Shown here piece by piece: positions 49,789 to 64,000 of a stretch of 64,000 nt of DNA. The stretch is taken from positions 51,815 through 115,814 of the forward strand of contig JAOVVO010000203.1 in assembly GCA_028564675.1 (NCBI GenBank), written 5' to 3'. Numbering within the stretch: the first letter of the stretch is position 1; the number at the start of each line of letters is the position of its first letter. The position numbers were made by a program, and so were the translations under genes. The stretch is from Onchocerca lupi. Lineage: Eukaryota > Nematoda > Chromadorea > Rhabditida > Onchocercidae. The notes below the pieces were generated by a model that saw only the letters and a program-made list of their open reading frames with translations, did no database searches and was not told the origin of the DNA.

Positions 49789-52700
49789 AAAATTAATGAA
49801 AAAATTTATAAAAATTTTCGAGTTTTTCCGATTTACATTGATCTTTTCTTCTGCATTTTAGCATATGCTTGCTATTTATATATAAGTTCCTATATTTTGC
49901 TATTTTGCTTTTAATGGATAGCGAGTTTATCTGCTGAAAATTTTTCTATTTTCTTCCTGCTACATTGTTCAATTTGAATTGTTTATGGTTAAACAAATCA
50001 ACGGGAAGAACTCAACAGAAGTTTTTTTTTATGCTTTTTATTTGCTTCATTCAGTTTTGCATGTTTATGTTAAAAATAAGTGGAATAATTTTGTTTCCTT
50101 TCATCTGTTCAATCCATCCACATTAGCTGTTATCCGGGGAAATCAAATCATTTGTTGCTTTATAAATTACAGTATAAAAACAACGCAGTAAATCTAGCTC
50201 TTTTTGTATTCTATTTGATTGGATTCACCACTGAAATTCTTTCACGCTTGATGACCAAAAATTGCTGATGCTTTGGATGAAAGTTCTCCGGGAATTTATT
50301 ATTTAGGGGTATCGCTTTCTTAATCTCATTCTCTTTGCACGTTTTTTTTATGTCCTTTTCGTCCTCGATAAAATAAAACTTCATTCTTCGATATCTTTAT
50401 TATCCATTCTCTTTATGCTGTCCTCACATATCTTCTATTTTCTTTACGCTGTCGTCACATATCTTCTACTTCTTGAATGCGTGATTTCAGTTTTCAGCAG
50501 ACTAACAATCTTAGGTAATGTTCCCTGTTTAACATATTCATTACTATTTTTCCATTACTATTCGAAGTTGTGCCATGTTTTATATTTATCCGTGATTTTT
50601 TCACATATGTGCGCATTTTTGATGTACCTTAGACTCGAATATTTTATTCATGTCCACTTCCTTAAGCTGATGACTTTTTATTCTTTTTTTCATATCATTC
50701 AGAATCTATCGAAGATCTTTATTGTTCCATCCCAGTATTTGGTAGGTCTTTCTGTGGACCCAATTTCTTAAGTGGAAAATTACTATCGTTATCATGTTCA
50801 ATACGAAACGGTATAATTAATGACATTTATGGTAAAATGAATTCGATCGGATGTACCACTTTATAGTCATCAGAATTGAAGTACGTTAGTAGGCTTATTC
50901 AGTATTTTTATATTCTATGTTATCAATTTTCTTTTCCATAATAACCTTCGTTCAACAGCTCTTTTTATTGTTTTCTTCATTGATCTAATAATTGTCTTTC
51001 CACTCTAAGGCGCATTGGTCTCATAGTTTTCCAAATCTTTTTTATTAAGAATTCCGTTAATTCATTCATACTTGAAGATTGTTTGAAACTATGTGTCATT
51101 GTCAATGTGCTCAAAATAACTCCATTGTGATGCAAATTTTCTTAAATTATGCAGTGCGGACATTGCTTACGTCATAAAATATTTAATAATGCTACTTATA
51201 TTTTCACTACTCTGCAGTCAATCTTAATTTATATTGGATATTGCACTCCATTCTAACTTGCGTAAAAGATTTACGTCTTAAAAGCTTGACTTGAATAGTA
51301 ATTTAGATGATCGCTATCGAGTTTTGATTTGTTTATGACACATTCTCACTTCACTTTTCCAGTATCTAAATTTACGCTTTAATTTGTCTCCCGCTGTTTT
51401 CCAAATAATAATTAAGTATAGGATTCATCATCTAATTTGAATATTTTTCTGTTCATCTTTCATCATTTCAACATATCTGCTTTTTTATTCCTTGATTTGA
51501 TGGAATTTTTGCAGGACTTCCAGTCATTTATCATTCTTTTTTTTTTTTCAACCCATTAATATATATCAAAAATTTATGCAGTTTTTTAAAGCCATTTTTC
51601 GTATTCTGTAATGCTCATATTTTTCTTCATTAGCTTGTTGAATGTTTTCATATTCAATTTTCTAACCTAATTCTTTTTATTGTTGGGCTAACATTTCTTC
51701 CATTATTGATGGCTTCTAACACCGTTTTTCTTGAGGGAAATGAAATCATTTGCCATATGAAAAATTATGTTTATAAATATAAAACAGAGTATTTTAACTT
51801 ATATCAATATAGTTTTTAACTATATCATCATAATAAGTCTAACTCTTACGGTACTCTATTTGATTTATTTTTGCTGTTGATCCATTGTTTCTTGATGAAT
51901 AAGTTATTGATGATATAGGTTATAAGAATTTGAGTATCACTAGAAAGTTGAGTCTTGGTTTGTTCTTCTTTGTTGTTGATAATAGGAATGTTTGTTGGGA
52001 GTTTGCTTGATGAGGTATGTATGATAGAATTGAATCGAAACCGAATTGAAAACGCGCTGATCGTCGAATTTTCGATGAGAGTTATCTTATTCCGAGATAT
52101 TTACATAATACAGTAATGTCTTAGTTATTTCAATATATTATAAAATGTTTCGCTTATCCTTATATAGATGACCAAAATTCTATCGTATCTATCGTATCCC
52201 AACTGCCTTGCAAATGATCTAGTGCTGGATCCATGATAATCGTGATCCCTTGTAACAGTAACATCATCTTTTCTTTTATAACTGTTTTTTATTTCAATTT
52301 CTTTTCTTTTGTTCCAGCTAGTGTTAGCACGGGTATGCAATTAATCAACTACTTAAAATTTTTGTTCAGTTAATTAATTGTTGCATTTCTGTACCAGCTG
52401 ATTCATTTTCTTTATTTACATTTTATTTATGCTTTGTACCTTGCTTATTGTTCATGCTAATGATATAAGTTGAATAAATTATAATTTGCAACAGAACGCG
52501 ATCAATTTATCACTTAATTTATTATGTTACACTGTATACATTTAAAATTGCAGGTAGTGTATCTTTTCAAAAAATGGAGAAAAAACTTTTTATTCTTATT
52601 TTTTAGAAATTTTTAAATAAATAAGTTGACTGAAATCCATTTTATTGATATTTTCGGATCATTATTTATGACTTTCAACTGGAAACATATGAAGATGAAC

Positions 52701-53719
52701 GTTGGTTGAAATCTATTTCCAATTTAAAAAATTTGTTCCTGGATATTATTTATTAAAATTAATTAATGCTAATATTCGCTTATTACTCGATGCACAATGC
52801 TTTTTAGCAAGCTAATCTGCATATTGCTTGATTAGGCATGCTTAAAGATAAGAGCCATATGATATCAAAACTTATTTTTCACACATAGATATTCTGAATT
52901 TTTCAAAGTATCTTAAATGTAATCTTATTATTTCTTGTTGCTAAGAATGATTTTTATTATAGAGAAATAAAAAGAAATAAATCTATAATTTCTGCGAATT
53001 CAAGAATCACCCAAATATAATCTAGTTGAAAAACAGTTTCATATTTTATGAAACTTCATACAATTTCTTTGTACTGAATAAAACACTCTACTTTTGTCAT
53101 TTTATATTATTTTATAAAAATCAAAATTTAAAAAAAAAAAAAACTGATTAACTGTTCACTCAGCATGTGCTTTTTAAATATCCTTGAAGTGAATAACTCT
53201 TCGGTATTTGCTTTATCTTACCGAATTAATTAGCTTTTGAATCACATTTTAGCGCTTTAAGGTATACAAGAAATTATGACTTTCTGTGACATCATGAATC
53301 TTTTCCAGTAGATTATTAAGTTTCTCTGGCATGTGCTATTTCTGGAAGATTCGCTATACTGAATATTGAGTATTCGGATATTGATAATAAATAAGATATC
53401 GCAATGAAATTATACATTAAACTTTTTTATATATTTTCGGATAAATTTACATATTTTCATGCTAACTTCGAACTGAATCCTTTTTCGCTGTTATGAAATC
53501 AATTTCAATTTTTTAAAGCAAATTTCAGCCGAAGAAAGAAGAATATACGATATGAAAGGAAAAAAAAAAACTAAACGCTGAAGTATAATTTTTTGCTTTA
53601 TTTACCAATAAGAGAATTTCTCTATTAAATATGATAATATGATAGAATGCAAAATAGCTGGTGTTGTTGGAAAAAAAAAAAAGTGTTATCAATGACCAAT
53701 GGAGAAGAGATAATTTCAA

Positions 53720-53751
<32 letters not shown>

Positions 53752-55527
53752 TTTTGGGGGGGGGAAGGGCAGAAAAAAGTAGAATGGATTTAGCTATTTC
53801 GAAAATTTTTGAACGAAATTTTGCAACCGATAGTTTTTTCTGGTAATTTGACAAATTTCATTGCCTTTTTCTTTCTTCTACTTCATTTACCTAATTTTTC
53901 ATGCCCTTTCTCCTCATTATCTTTCCATTAATTAGAACTTATGTGCTTTCATGCTGCATTATTTGATTGTGTATCTAAGAATTATTTAATAGCCTCAATC
54001 ATTTTTATGCAGCAATAAGTGCCAAATATGATTTTTTTTTAAATGAACATATCTGTGTTGAATTATTGGACGGTTGATTATATTTTAACTACTTTGATTA
54101 TTGTTAGCTTTTTATAATGAAATTTATGTCAAAATTTTAACAACTTAATGTGAATATTTAAACATATTCAATATGAATTGAAATGAGTTTGAAAGTTCGT
54201 CTAACAATTTTCAATTTTTGTAACAGTACACGAATAGTAGCAGAAATATTTGTCATAAATAATCTGAAAAGCATTTTTAATCAGTTACAATTAATTTCAA
54301 TGTAACAAATGAAAAAGAAGGAGCCAATTCGCATGATGCTGAATTCAAATTTAAGATTTTTTCGAAAAGTAACATTTTCCATATCCAAAACTTACGATTT
54401 GCTGTATATGAAATGGCTACTGACGATTTTTTTGAATTTTTTTTTTTACCAAATAACCTGAATACAGAAAAATACTTTGTTAAAATACGTGATTAAGAAT
54501 CAATTTACATTTCCAAGCAGTTGATAAAGTTATCAGTGATACCTGGTGTTTTAATTATTCCACATCTTATAGAGCGGAGTCTTTAAAATTATTAATTTGA
54601 AACTGTATCCTTAATCATTGTCCTATCATATTCATATTTTGTACAAAGATTGATATTTTTATGGTATAATTTGTCTCATATAAACAAATATCAACTTTAT
54701 TACATTATTTAATTGATGATATCTTGTTGTATAAATAGTAAAATCTCTGGTTGTCGTAGTAATTTCTTTCAGTTGTGGATAAAACTTGAAAAATTTATTA
54801 ATTACCAAATTGTTTGCATATTTCAATTTAATAATTTTTTTTTTTTTTTTGCTTTTAATCTAAATATATTAAATGATGAATTGTTAAAATTATTATTGCA
54901 TTAATCTTAACGAATTATTATAAATTCAAAATTATATTCTTGAATTCACTTCTCGTTTTGCATATCATAGTCCAAAAGTAATTTTTCAGTTCTCTACATA
55001 GAAATATGATTGTGTACCGATAGATTCAACATTTCTAAAAATTGATTGATTAAAAGATATATTCGTTGTACACTTTTTGCCTAATTATTTACCTATCTGT
55101 TTGTTTATTCCATATTTATTTGTTTGTTATTTATTTATTTGAAATATGCAAAATAGTTTTTATAAATTACAAAATAGTTTTTACAAATTTCGATATTATA
55201 ATTAATTTTATTACTATACAATAATAAGATTTTTATCAAAACCCAAATTTAACTAACAATTTTATGTTCAGTAATCAAACAGTTCATCATTTTTTTTTCT
55301 TTTTTTTTATGTTAATCGTAGACAACTAATGCTTAATTTCTTTATTTTCGCGGAAAATTGCCAATGTAAGATAATTTTTCATTTTGTAAAATAATCAAAT
55401 TTTATTACAAAATTAGAATTTAAATCTGTTACAGATTAAAATTTAATTTATTTTATCAAATTTTGTGAAATAAATTTTTCAATAATTTCTTTTTCTATCT
55501 GTTTTACATTTTTTCCAGATTCTCCTT
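49789..55527. other. long AT-rich stretch between convergent genes
   Basis: About 5.7 kb of T-rich DNA. The frame at 50415-50768 (+) is Phe/Leu/Tyr/His-rich and arises from T-rich sequence. 52125-52340 (-) is open and somewhat richer in GC, without splice support. A T23-G8 junction lies near 53740-53765. No gene is supported. Confidence 0.45.
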
Positions 55528-58500
55528 TTAATGCAAACTATTTGAAAATTTTTTATTTATGAATTTGCTATAATTTGTGTCTCTTAATGTAAAATCCCTA
55601 TACTTTCCATCATGACCACCTGCAACTGGGTCTTGATTTTGAATTTGCAGTATTGCTTGATACTTTCTCATCTCAATAGGACTTCCTATCCTGATTTTTA
55701 AATGGTGGATTAAATTTGTTTCTAAACCATCATCTTTCATATCACTTATAATATTTATTATGATAGCTTCTTTCTGTTCGTTTTTATCTTCTTCAACTTC
55801 TCTTTTCTTCCTAAAACTTTTGTTAAGGCAAAGCAATTTGAGTTATAATTGCTTTTCGGTTAGCCGTTATTTGAAGCATTTAGAAATGAAAATAATGCAA
55901 AAAAATGATAAATTTTTAAGTTTTTATTCTATTAATATTATAAAAATTTTTCAAACATTTTTATTTTTCTTTCAAATTTTTTTTAATGATATTTTTGGAT
56001 GCATTGAGAACAAATAACAAAGTTGAAGAAAAAAATTTATTTTGTAGCATTTTTCAACATTTTAATTATTCATTTTATTTTACTAAATAATTGAGGCAGA
56101 GAAATTTAATGAATTAATTATTTTCTGTTCTTTGTAATGCTTTAGGTTTTAATCTCAAGAATCCTAATAAACTCCTAATTAATTGAACACTTCAGTCTTG
56201 ATTGATTCATTTTAAAAATACATGAAAAGAAATCCATGCTTTCAATATATTACAGTAGCACATTAAAAAAAAAAAAAAAAAACAAACGATTGAAACATGA
56301 AAATCTGAATAAAATAAACCGTAACGAAATAGCACTATCCAATATGATAGCTAGATTATACCGTATTAGTACAATCATATTTGATCATAGAATTACAAAA
56401 AATAGCATTATATTTAAGTTCAATCAAAGATTATAAAATCATCAGTATTAACGTATTTCTTAAATATCTATTGATTAATCGATTGATTTTATTGATATAA
56501 TATAAATTCTGTGATTCTTGCAAAATTTTTAGATAAATTACTATTGAAAATTGTAAAAAAAAAAAAGGCCTTATGAATTATGAAAACTAAAAGAATCATT
56601 CAAGTTACAAAGAAGAAATTATGAAATTATCAAAAAACATCGTCATTAGAAAGAGCACGAACAAACAATTATATATTTTTCACTCGTGATAAATGAATGA
56701 TAAATTTCGTGAAATTTCGTTGAATAAATTTGCCGCGAATTAATTATGATGAATTGATTAAGTATCAAAACATTTCGTACATAATTTCTTACAGCATAAA
56801 ACTGACGAAGCGAAATTAAGAATGCCTAAAAAAATTAAGAGAACTATGCAGCATTAAATAATTTAAATTAATAAAATAATAATAAATTGGAAATTAATAC
56901 TCCACATATAGTATAATTAGAAATAAATATTCTGTTAAACTCATTTAGCTTGCAACGCTTCTGATAACATTAATATTATTTCTACTAAGTGCAAGAAACA
57001 ATCGCATTTATGATGAAAATGCTACATAATACTAGTTTTCAAAAATTTTTAGATTAGATTATTGAATGACTTAATTACGGAATTTGTTTTATTTATTGAA
57101 AAACTCCAAAATATTCTTATAATCCTTATATTATTACTGAAAATTAATTTCAAAGTATTAGTGATAATTAGAATATATGAAAATTCGAAATCGTAGGAAA
57201 AGAGAATGTAGCATTTGACAATTATATTATTTTTAATAAAATTAATGTCTATGGAATTTGATTAATACTGAAAAGCTTTTTTTTTCTTTTAATACTAAAA
57301 ATGGTCCTAATACTCCATTAATTATGTATGGATCTAAACTTTATTGGTAAGATTAAATTTAAAGAATAAATAGTTATTAATATATTTAAAATTTAAATTT
57401 GCCAACATTTCGAAATATATAAAATTAAATAATAATTTTAAAATAAAGTAAAATAAAGGAAAAAAAAAATCGAACCTTCGATAATAGCAATGATAAATTG
57501 TATACTATTGATGGCAATACCTATTTTAAGTTGAAATAAACATTGTCTAAAATCGTAACGATTCATCTGTGTCAAAATATATCGCATTCGGGTAATATCA
57601 TATTCACCGATTAAACAAAATCCTTTATTACGATCAATTTTTGGATGTTGATAAGTTCCAATCAATAACCAATTTCTATAATAACTTTCAAAATATATTA
57701 ATTTATCAGTAATCAATATCGTCATACAGAAGGCATTTATGAATAATTTGAAAATTTGCTTGAAAATCTCATTTTTCATCTTTTCAAATATTCAATTTCT
57801 AATTAAATATTCTTTTCATATTTATGCACAAAATATAAAAGATGAAGATTTTTATATTACTTAATCATTCAAATTTTTATTTTTACATAAAGAATATTCG
57901 AATTAAATTTTTCCAGGAATATGTTTAATGATAATATACCTCATGCTAATTTTGATACACATTTGTTAATTAATTACTACTGCTATTATATTACATAAAA
58001 TGATAAATTATATGCAACATTAACACTTGATATCAATTCAATCATTATTTTTTATGATATCAATTTTTATGTAAAATCAATTTTGTCATTATTTTTTCTT
58101 TCATTAAATGCAATTTATCTAACTGAAATTAGCAGCATTGATTATACATAGCATTAGTGATATTTATTAATTAATTACTATTAATAATTGTATTATATAT
58201 GATATTAATTCTATTACTATAGTGATATTTATTAATTAATTACTATTAATAATTGTATTATATATGATATTAATTCTATTACTATTTTTCTTTTTTTCTT
58301 TAAATAGCACTTTACTTGGCTGAAATTGTAGCACTCATTGTAGATAGCATTAGTGATATCAGTGATAGCACCAGATAAGCAACAAATAAATTTACGGTAC
58401 AACGTTTTGCAGCTGCAATACCAACTAAAGCATTTATGACAAAAACGATTGATGTCCAAATTGCGGAAAAGTAAGGACAATATTCGGGTGAATCAAATGA

Positions 58501-60065
58501 ACACCAAATACCACCAGCTAGCATCAAAGCTGAAATAATTAATTTTTTCTTTTTCAAATTAATTTATTCAGCAAACTTAAGCTAATGAAGTTATTAAAGT
58601 TTTATTTATTAAATTATAGAACATTAATTAGCATCAAAATATTTAACTATACAATTTTTTCTTTTATTCTATTTCAATGAATTTTTGCAACATTCTCGAA
58701 TTTTTCAACAAAGATTTACAACAAAAGGTTTATTAAGCAATAAATATTTTTATTGTTTTTAGTTAAAAAAAAAAAAACTTTCATATCGTATTTTTTGGTA
58801 ATAATGCAAACTGTGAACAGAACTTGACAACATTTACAGATAGTTTTTAATTTAATTGATTTATTGGCTTAATTGCTTAAGAAATCTTTAGTCACTCATT
58901 CATTAGTTTATATTCAATCAAAATTTCCAATCTTTAAATATGTCGAGAATCATCAAATTTCACTTCTATTAAAAAAATGTCCTGATCACATTTCACAAAA
59001 AAAAAAAAAAAAAAAGAGTAAAAAAAAAGAGGAAAAAAAAATCATCTTTTGAATTTAATGAAAAAAATTATATCACCTATAATTTCAATAATTTTTAGGA
59101 TAATTTGATAATGCATGAAATTAAGTAAAAAAATTTAAAAAATTCAAAAAATCTGTACAAGATGTTTCCTTCTTTAAGTATATCGAAATAAAATTTGCCA
59201 AATTATTAGCAAAGAATTATTTTTTAATTAATTTTACCTGCAATTAGTCCTTCAAATAATGCTACTTTGCATATGATATTTATATCACATTGTTGCCATT
59301 GTCGTGATTTTTCGCTTCTTCTTTGAGAAAATCTTGTCAACAATGGTTTCGCATATTCCGATTGTGGTGGAAGTGGCGGACTGTACGGTGGCGGATTACG
59401 TACCATACTTACGGAATAAGGCGAATCCTTACGAAAAATTTTATTATATGCAAAAAAAAAAAAAAAATATATATATTTTAGATTATTTTGATGATGAAAA
59501 TATTTGTGGTATAATAGGTTTTTGCAATTTTTAAACAATTGAAATATAACGTACAAATGTAAAAAGTTTATTATGTAATATAAATATGCTATGTAAAGTT
59601 ATACGTGCATACGTAAAAATAAGTGAACGGTACGTATAATGTTTCAATACAAAATTAATCATTAAAAAAAACCAAGCCAAAACTTAATTATAAATTATTT
59701 GCTAATATATATATATATGAATTATTGTAGCAAAAACTACCTTACTATTTTATTAATTATTTTTTACTTAAATAATAAATTAACTCCAGTATTAATTTAT
59801 CAGAATAATTGATCCAAATTTAACTAAAATATTTTTTTTGTAAATTTTAATTCAGAACATTTCTAACATGCGAAATTTTAAAAATTATATTAAATATTGT
59901 TTGCAGTTACTAAATTTTAGAATTGATAAATTTGATTAATATCATAATTACTTCAATTACAGGTGCTGTTGGTGTTGAAGAATATCGAATAATACTGGAA
60001 GTTGATTGTCCATTGTTGTTTAGCATATTTTCGCATTCGTGTAATTTGCTGGTTTTTTCGTCCAT
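55528..60065 (-). CDS. four-transmembrane (tetraspan/MARVEL-like) protein
   Basis: Exons with matching phases: 60065-59961 (ATG, 35 codons), 59427-59238, 58529-58316, 57675-57476 and 56825-56793. A last exon 55810-55528 (94 codons with stop) needs phase 2, so one exon of length 3n+1 between 55811 and 56792 is unplaced. The N-terminal 80 residues are cytoplasmic-looking and Pro-rich (RNPPPYSPPLPPQSEY). Spans: VALFEGLIAALMLAGGIW, FSAIWTSIVFVINALVGIA, FVAYLVLSLISLMLSTMSA and GIAINSIQFIIAIIEGILNF. The loop before span 4 is about 50 residues with two cysteines, the loop between spans 1 and 2 is short with two cysteines, and the tail is ~93 charged residues (KKREVEEDKNEQKE). The topology fits MARVEL or CD20-type tetraspans, not the tetraspanin CCG signature. 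The acceptor at 59428 (CGTAAG) is unusual. Confidence 0.75.
58157..58286. repeat. 65-bp perfect tandem duplication in an intron
   Basis: 58157-58221 is repeated as 58222-58286, starting AGTGATATTTATTAATTAAT. Both copies lie in the intron between the third and fourth exons of the four-transmembrane gene. The lack of differences implies a recent duplication. Confidence 0.9.
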
Positions 60066-63000
60066 TCCAAATTTCCTACTCGAGATTTAACATTTTTCGT
60101 AATGAAAGAAATTCGAGCTAAAAATTTTGAAATTTAAATTTAAAATTTCTTATTGATGAAATTTTCATGCAAATTTGAAAGAGCAATTGTTGCAATGAAA
60201 TATTTTATATTGCAAAAAAAAAAAAAAAAAGAGCAGTAAATTTTTGAAAAATTAATAATTACGGATTTAATCATTTACCGTTTAAATTTAAAATTGAAAA
60301 TCAGCATTCAGTTTCGTTCACTATGTTTTCTCTTTCAATTTTATTTCATATTAGTTTGTTTCAATCATTTACGGTTATCTATTTAATAGCAAATCTGTTC
60401 GTCAAGAACTTTAAAATCATTTGACACGAAATAATATTCATAATCTATTTTCAAATGAGTATGATTTTTGAAAAATAACCAATTACTTCTAACATTGAAA
60501 ATAATTATATAATATTGGAAATAATTGATAGACATAAAATAATATTCATTATCAGTTTTTTAAAAAATATAATTTTCGAACAATATTCTATCTGCAACAT
60601 GAAATAATCAATTTCCGAATGAAAATAATTTTAGGAATATAGCGAATTATTTTAAATACTGAAATTAACTGCTATTTCACATACTTAATTTTGGAATTAT
60701 TTGATGTTTAAATATTTGAAATCGAAATTTTTTTCTAGCAAAAATCATTAAATTAAAAACTGAATTATGAAATTCAACAATACGTCGAGTAAATACAGCG
60801 TGCAAATATAAGTATTGAAAAAAGATCTTTCGTAAACAAAATTCTTTAGAAGACATTTGATATAGCACATTAATATTATATTATAAAGAAATTTCTAGAT
60901 ATAGACGTCTGTGAATTAAAACTTTAGAAAATTGTGATGTTAGCAAAATCAATAAAGTTGCAATGCATGAAATTGAAAACAGAAAAAAAAAATTATATTT
61001 AAAGTTTTGAAAAATTAAATTTGAACAAATGCAATGAAATAATAAGTTTCAATTTCTTCGCTTAAAAAATATTTAATTAAAAAAAAAAAAAAAAAAAGTA
61101 GAAAATGAAAACAATAAATGAAATTATATATGTACATTATTGACAGAAAAAAATTCAAGAAAGAAAACAAAAAAAAAGTGTAATGAAAATGAATAGCTTG
61201 GAAAATAATAATGAATTAATAAAACTATTTTGTTAATTAAGAAAAATTGTGAATTTTTTTTTTTTGGAAAAGTTTCAGAAAAGTTTTTTTTTTTTTCTTT
61301 TTTTTTTTTGCAAAATGATTCTTAAATACACATAAACACACACAAAACCCGTGTTGACATTAGTAAAATGATGAAATGAAACGGATAGAAGGAGTGGTAT
61401 AAAGTTAAATTAAATTTCAAAGAACATTTGACTAAAATTTTTGCTAGAAATTTTTATTTTACTAAAATAAAACAAAAATAAAATTGTAATGAAATTTAGA
61501 AAATGTTGGAATTTTTATAAAAAAGTAAAAATTTTTTAGTTATTTAGTGATTTAATTTGAACATATAATACATTTTGCATCTTTCTTTTCATTCGTTTTT
61601 TTTTTTTTTTTTTTTTCTTTTTTAAAAAGAAGAATCAAGTTGATCAATATGATGAAATTTTGAAATGACTAATAAAATTACTTTGATTAAAATATTATCA
61701 AAAAGTAATTCACGAAATGATTGTAATTAGGATGATAGATTTTCGTAAATATATATAGTAAAGTTTAAATAAATAACCGAATATTTAATTTTATTCATTG
61801 TTGATTAATTCGAATTTATAAATTGAAATAGTTCTAATAAAAAATTAATAATATTGGTTAAATAATCTGAAGTAATGAAAGCATGAAATAAATAAACTAT
61901 GGTATGAATTCATCCAAAAAAAAAAAAAAAACTACTTATTCTATTATAACAAAATATAACATTAAGCTTTATTTAAGTCAAAAAAATTCTAAATAAATAG
62001 AAAATTTGAATCTTTTATGAGTCTAATTAATTTCAAGAAGACTATTTTGAACAAGCTATACATTACAAAATTATGATGGAAATAGAAAAAGATTAAACTA
62101 ATAATTTAAAAAATTTTTCCTAAAAATTTGAAAAAGAAAAAATTAAAAAAAAAAAGAATGAAGGAGGAGGAAATAATAAATGGTTCAAATGGCAATATAA
62201 CATTTATATGAGTAAACGATTATTAAGATCATAAAAAAAAAAGTGAATCACAAATAAGTATAATTGAAAATAAATTATACCAGTTTATAGCGATTGCATG
62301 AAATGATCGAAATTTCTATTAAAATTTGATTATAAACAAAATTTTAGATCATATAAGTGACTAAATTATTGATCGATCTAGTCATATACTAATTAAAATG
62401 AAATTTTTAAATCTGGAACTTTTTGATTTCTAAAATAAAAATTTTTACTAATCCAATTTGTTGGGAATTATGTGAATTCGCAGCATTACAAACAGAATAC
62501 AGAAAGAAAATTGGCGTCATTTGAAGCAAAGAATTTTGTTTGCCAATCCATTCTATTTCAAATTTTTTTTTTTTTTTGCAAAAAAAAAAAAGGGAAAAAA
62601 AACAAGCGAAATTCAATTTATTCAATTTTAAATTGCAATTAATGTTTAAATTAATTTTTAACAAATATTAGAAATAAAGGGAATAAATCATTTTAGATAA
62701 TACAATTTCATATCTTTCATTGCCAATTGCATCTAAATCTTCCATGTATTCTTTTTTTTTCATCCTTTATCACTACTGCCTACTTTCTTATATTCAAAAA
62801 GAAATTTCAAATTTTATAGCAATTTTTTTCTAAAAAAAAAAAAAAGAAATTGAAAAAAAAATTTTTGGTTTATTCTTAAGGGATATTATATATTCCATAA
62901 GCGAAAAAAAAGAAAAATTATAGTACAAACATTGCGAAGATTTCAGTTCCAAATTTATTTTCCGATTAAATTATATTTTTGAAAAAATTAATAATATCAT

Positions 63001-64000
63001 TTATTTAAAAAAAGCAATCGATCATTTATTTATATTTAATTTTATAATAATATCAGTTTTTTATGATGTAATATTGATTATTTGTTTGTTACAAACATAT
63101 TCAAAGCATTCCGTTAGCTAACAATTTAAAAGCCAAGGCTTATTTTCCGTTTAAATCCTTCTTTTTTTTTTCTGAAAAAAATTTTGGTAAATAATGCAAT
63201 ATTGATCAATCATTCATGCAAGTCAGTAATAATTCATACATACCATTGGTATTTTTTCTTTTTTTAAATTTAAATTCATTTTATTCATCAAATTCTTCGT
63301 ATCTATTATATTCCTTCCATTTTTCGTCTTTTTTTTTTCTCATTTTTCATTGAACCATTTTTGCTTGCATAAAATTTTCTCCCTTTAACGATTCCAATTC
63401 TTTTTTTTACCACATCAAAAAATTAAATAATTTTTTTTTCTAAAACTGAATCTTTCTCTTTTCTAACTTTTAAATTGTATGAAACTAAATGTTCAAAAAT
63501 TTGGAAATTCACCATTAAACTAAAAAAAAATCAAAATAAGTTATTAAGTTAGAAATTGAGAGTTTTAAAACGGAAAAAGGCAAAAAAAAAAGGAAAGTAG
63601 CAAATGTTAAATGATATAATTGATTTGATAACAACTGATAATTGCTGTGGGATACTTTTATTAATCAGCATTGCAATTGGAAAATTTCAGGAGATTCATT
63701 TGCATCTGTTTGTTATTCGCAAACTGATAAATATATAATGTTTCAAGATCTACATTCTACATCATTTTTTAAAAGCCAAACGATAAATTTGGAATATATG
63801 AAATTAAATTTATCAAACACGATATGACTTATCATTTTATCAAATGATATAACATATCAAAAAAAAAAAAAAATTGACTACTTCAAAATTATATTTAATT
63901 TAATCTATTTACTTATTTCTATAATTGAAACAAATTAGATCAGTAATATTTGATATAAATATAAAAAAAAAAAAAAAAAAAAAGAAACCCCAAAAATTTT
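60066..64000. other. AT-rich right end without a supported gene
   Basis: Contains the upstream region of the four-transmembrane gene and many poly-A/poly-T runs. Open frames at 60677-60868 (-), 62407-62664 (-) and 63642-63827 (+) were examined. The last lies after an AATTTCAG and could be a terminal exon, but no partner exon was found. Confidence 0.4.

Noticed and set aside
50415..50771. 118-codon hydrophobic open frame after Orai
   Set aside because: Phe/Leu/Tyr/His composition follows from T-rich DNA, and no homology or splice signals support it.
53700..53765. Long T run followed by eight Gs
   Set aside because: A homopolymer junction, likely low-complexity or a sequencing-prone site; no function inferred.
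63600..63827. Two overlapping open frames near the right edge
   Set aside because: Each is short, with no partner exon; the AATTTCAG at the boundary is not enough.

Overview
The window looks like nuclear DNA of a parasitic nematode, most likely a filarial or related clade III species. It is very AT-rich with long A/T tracts. Genes are sparse and cut into small exons by introns with GTAAGT/GTTTGT donors and TTTTCAG acceptors. It encodes a ground-like domain protein, a nematode-specific family, and it contains an exact 22-nt copy of the nematode SL1 spliced leader. Several genes have an acceptor-like site just before the ATG, as expected for SL trans-splicing. No rRNA, tRNA, CRISPR or bacterial-type operon was recognised. 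The species guess is inference. Every gene model was built by hand by joining exons whose reading phases match; none was compared with a database.

Layout. 0.3-0.7 kb (+): last two exons of an unidentified Cys-containing protein. 2.0-6.2 kb (-): a putative single-pass membrane protein. 7.1-8.7 kb (+): a small membrane protein with a three-fold QDSL repeat. 10.8-14.8 kb (-): two multi-pass membrane proteins. 18.4-20.2, 22.9-23.6 and 23.8-24.6 kb (-): a row of three small, probably nematode-specific genes, at least two probably secreted. 25.5-26.3 kb (+): a probable pseudogene. 27.0-28.0 kb: the isolated SL1 copy, an open frame and a 20-bp tandem repeat. 32.5-34.7 kb (+): a complete ground-like (Hedgehog-related family) gene. 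39.6-44.3 kb (+): six phase-matched exons of a Ser/Thr-rich protein, possibly the N-terminal part of the next gene. 46.3-49.8 kb (+): Orai, the pore subunit of the store-operated calcium channel. 55.5-60.1 kb (-): a four-transmembrane protein. The rest is AT-rich DNA in which I see no supported gene.

Two large inverted repeats organise the left third. A ~0.73-kb pair (8.9-9.6 and 17.3-18.0 kb) flanks the two multi-pass membrane genes. A ~0.5-kb pair (2.0-2.6 and 22.0-22.5 kb) lies outside it, so the pairs are nested.

Functionally, Orai is the only gene with a well-known biochemical role (calcium entry gated by STIM). The ground-like protein is probably secreted into cuticle or extracellular matrix. 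The other genes are described from their visible features only.
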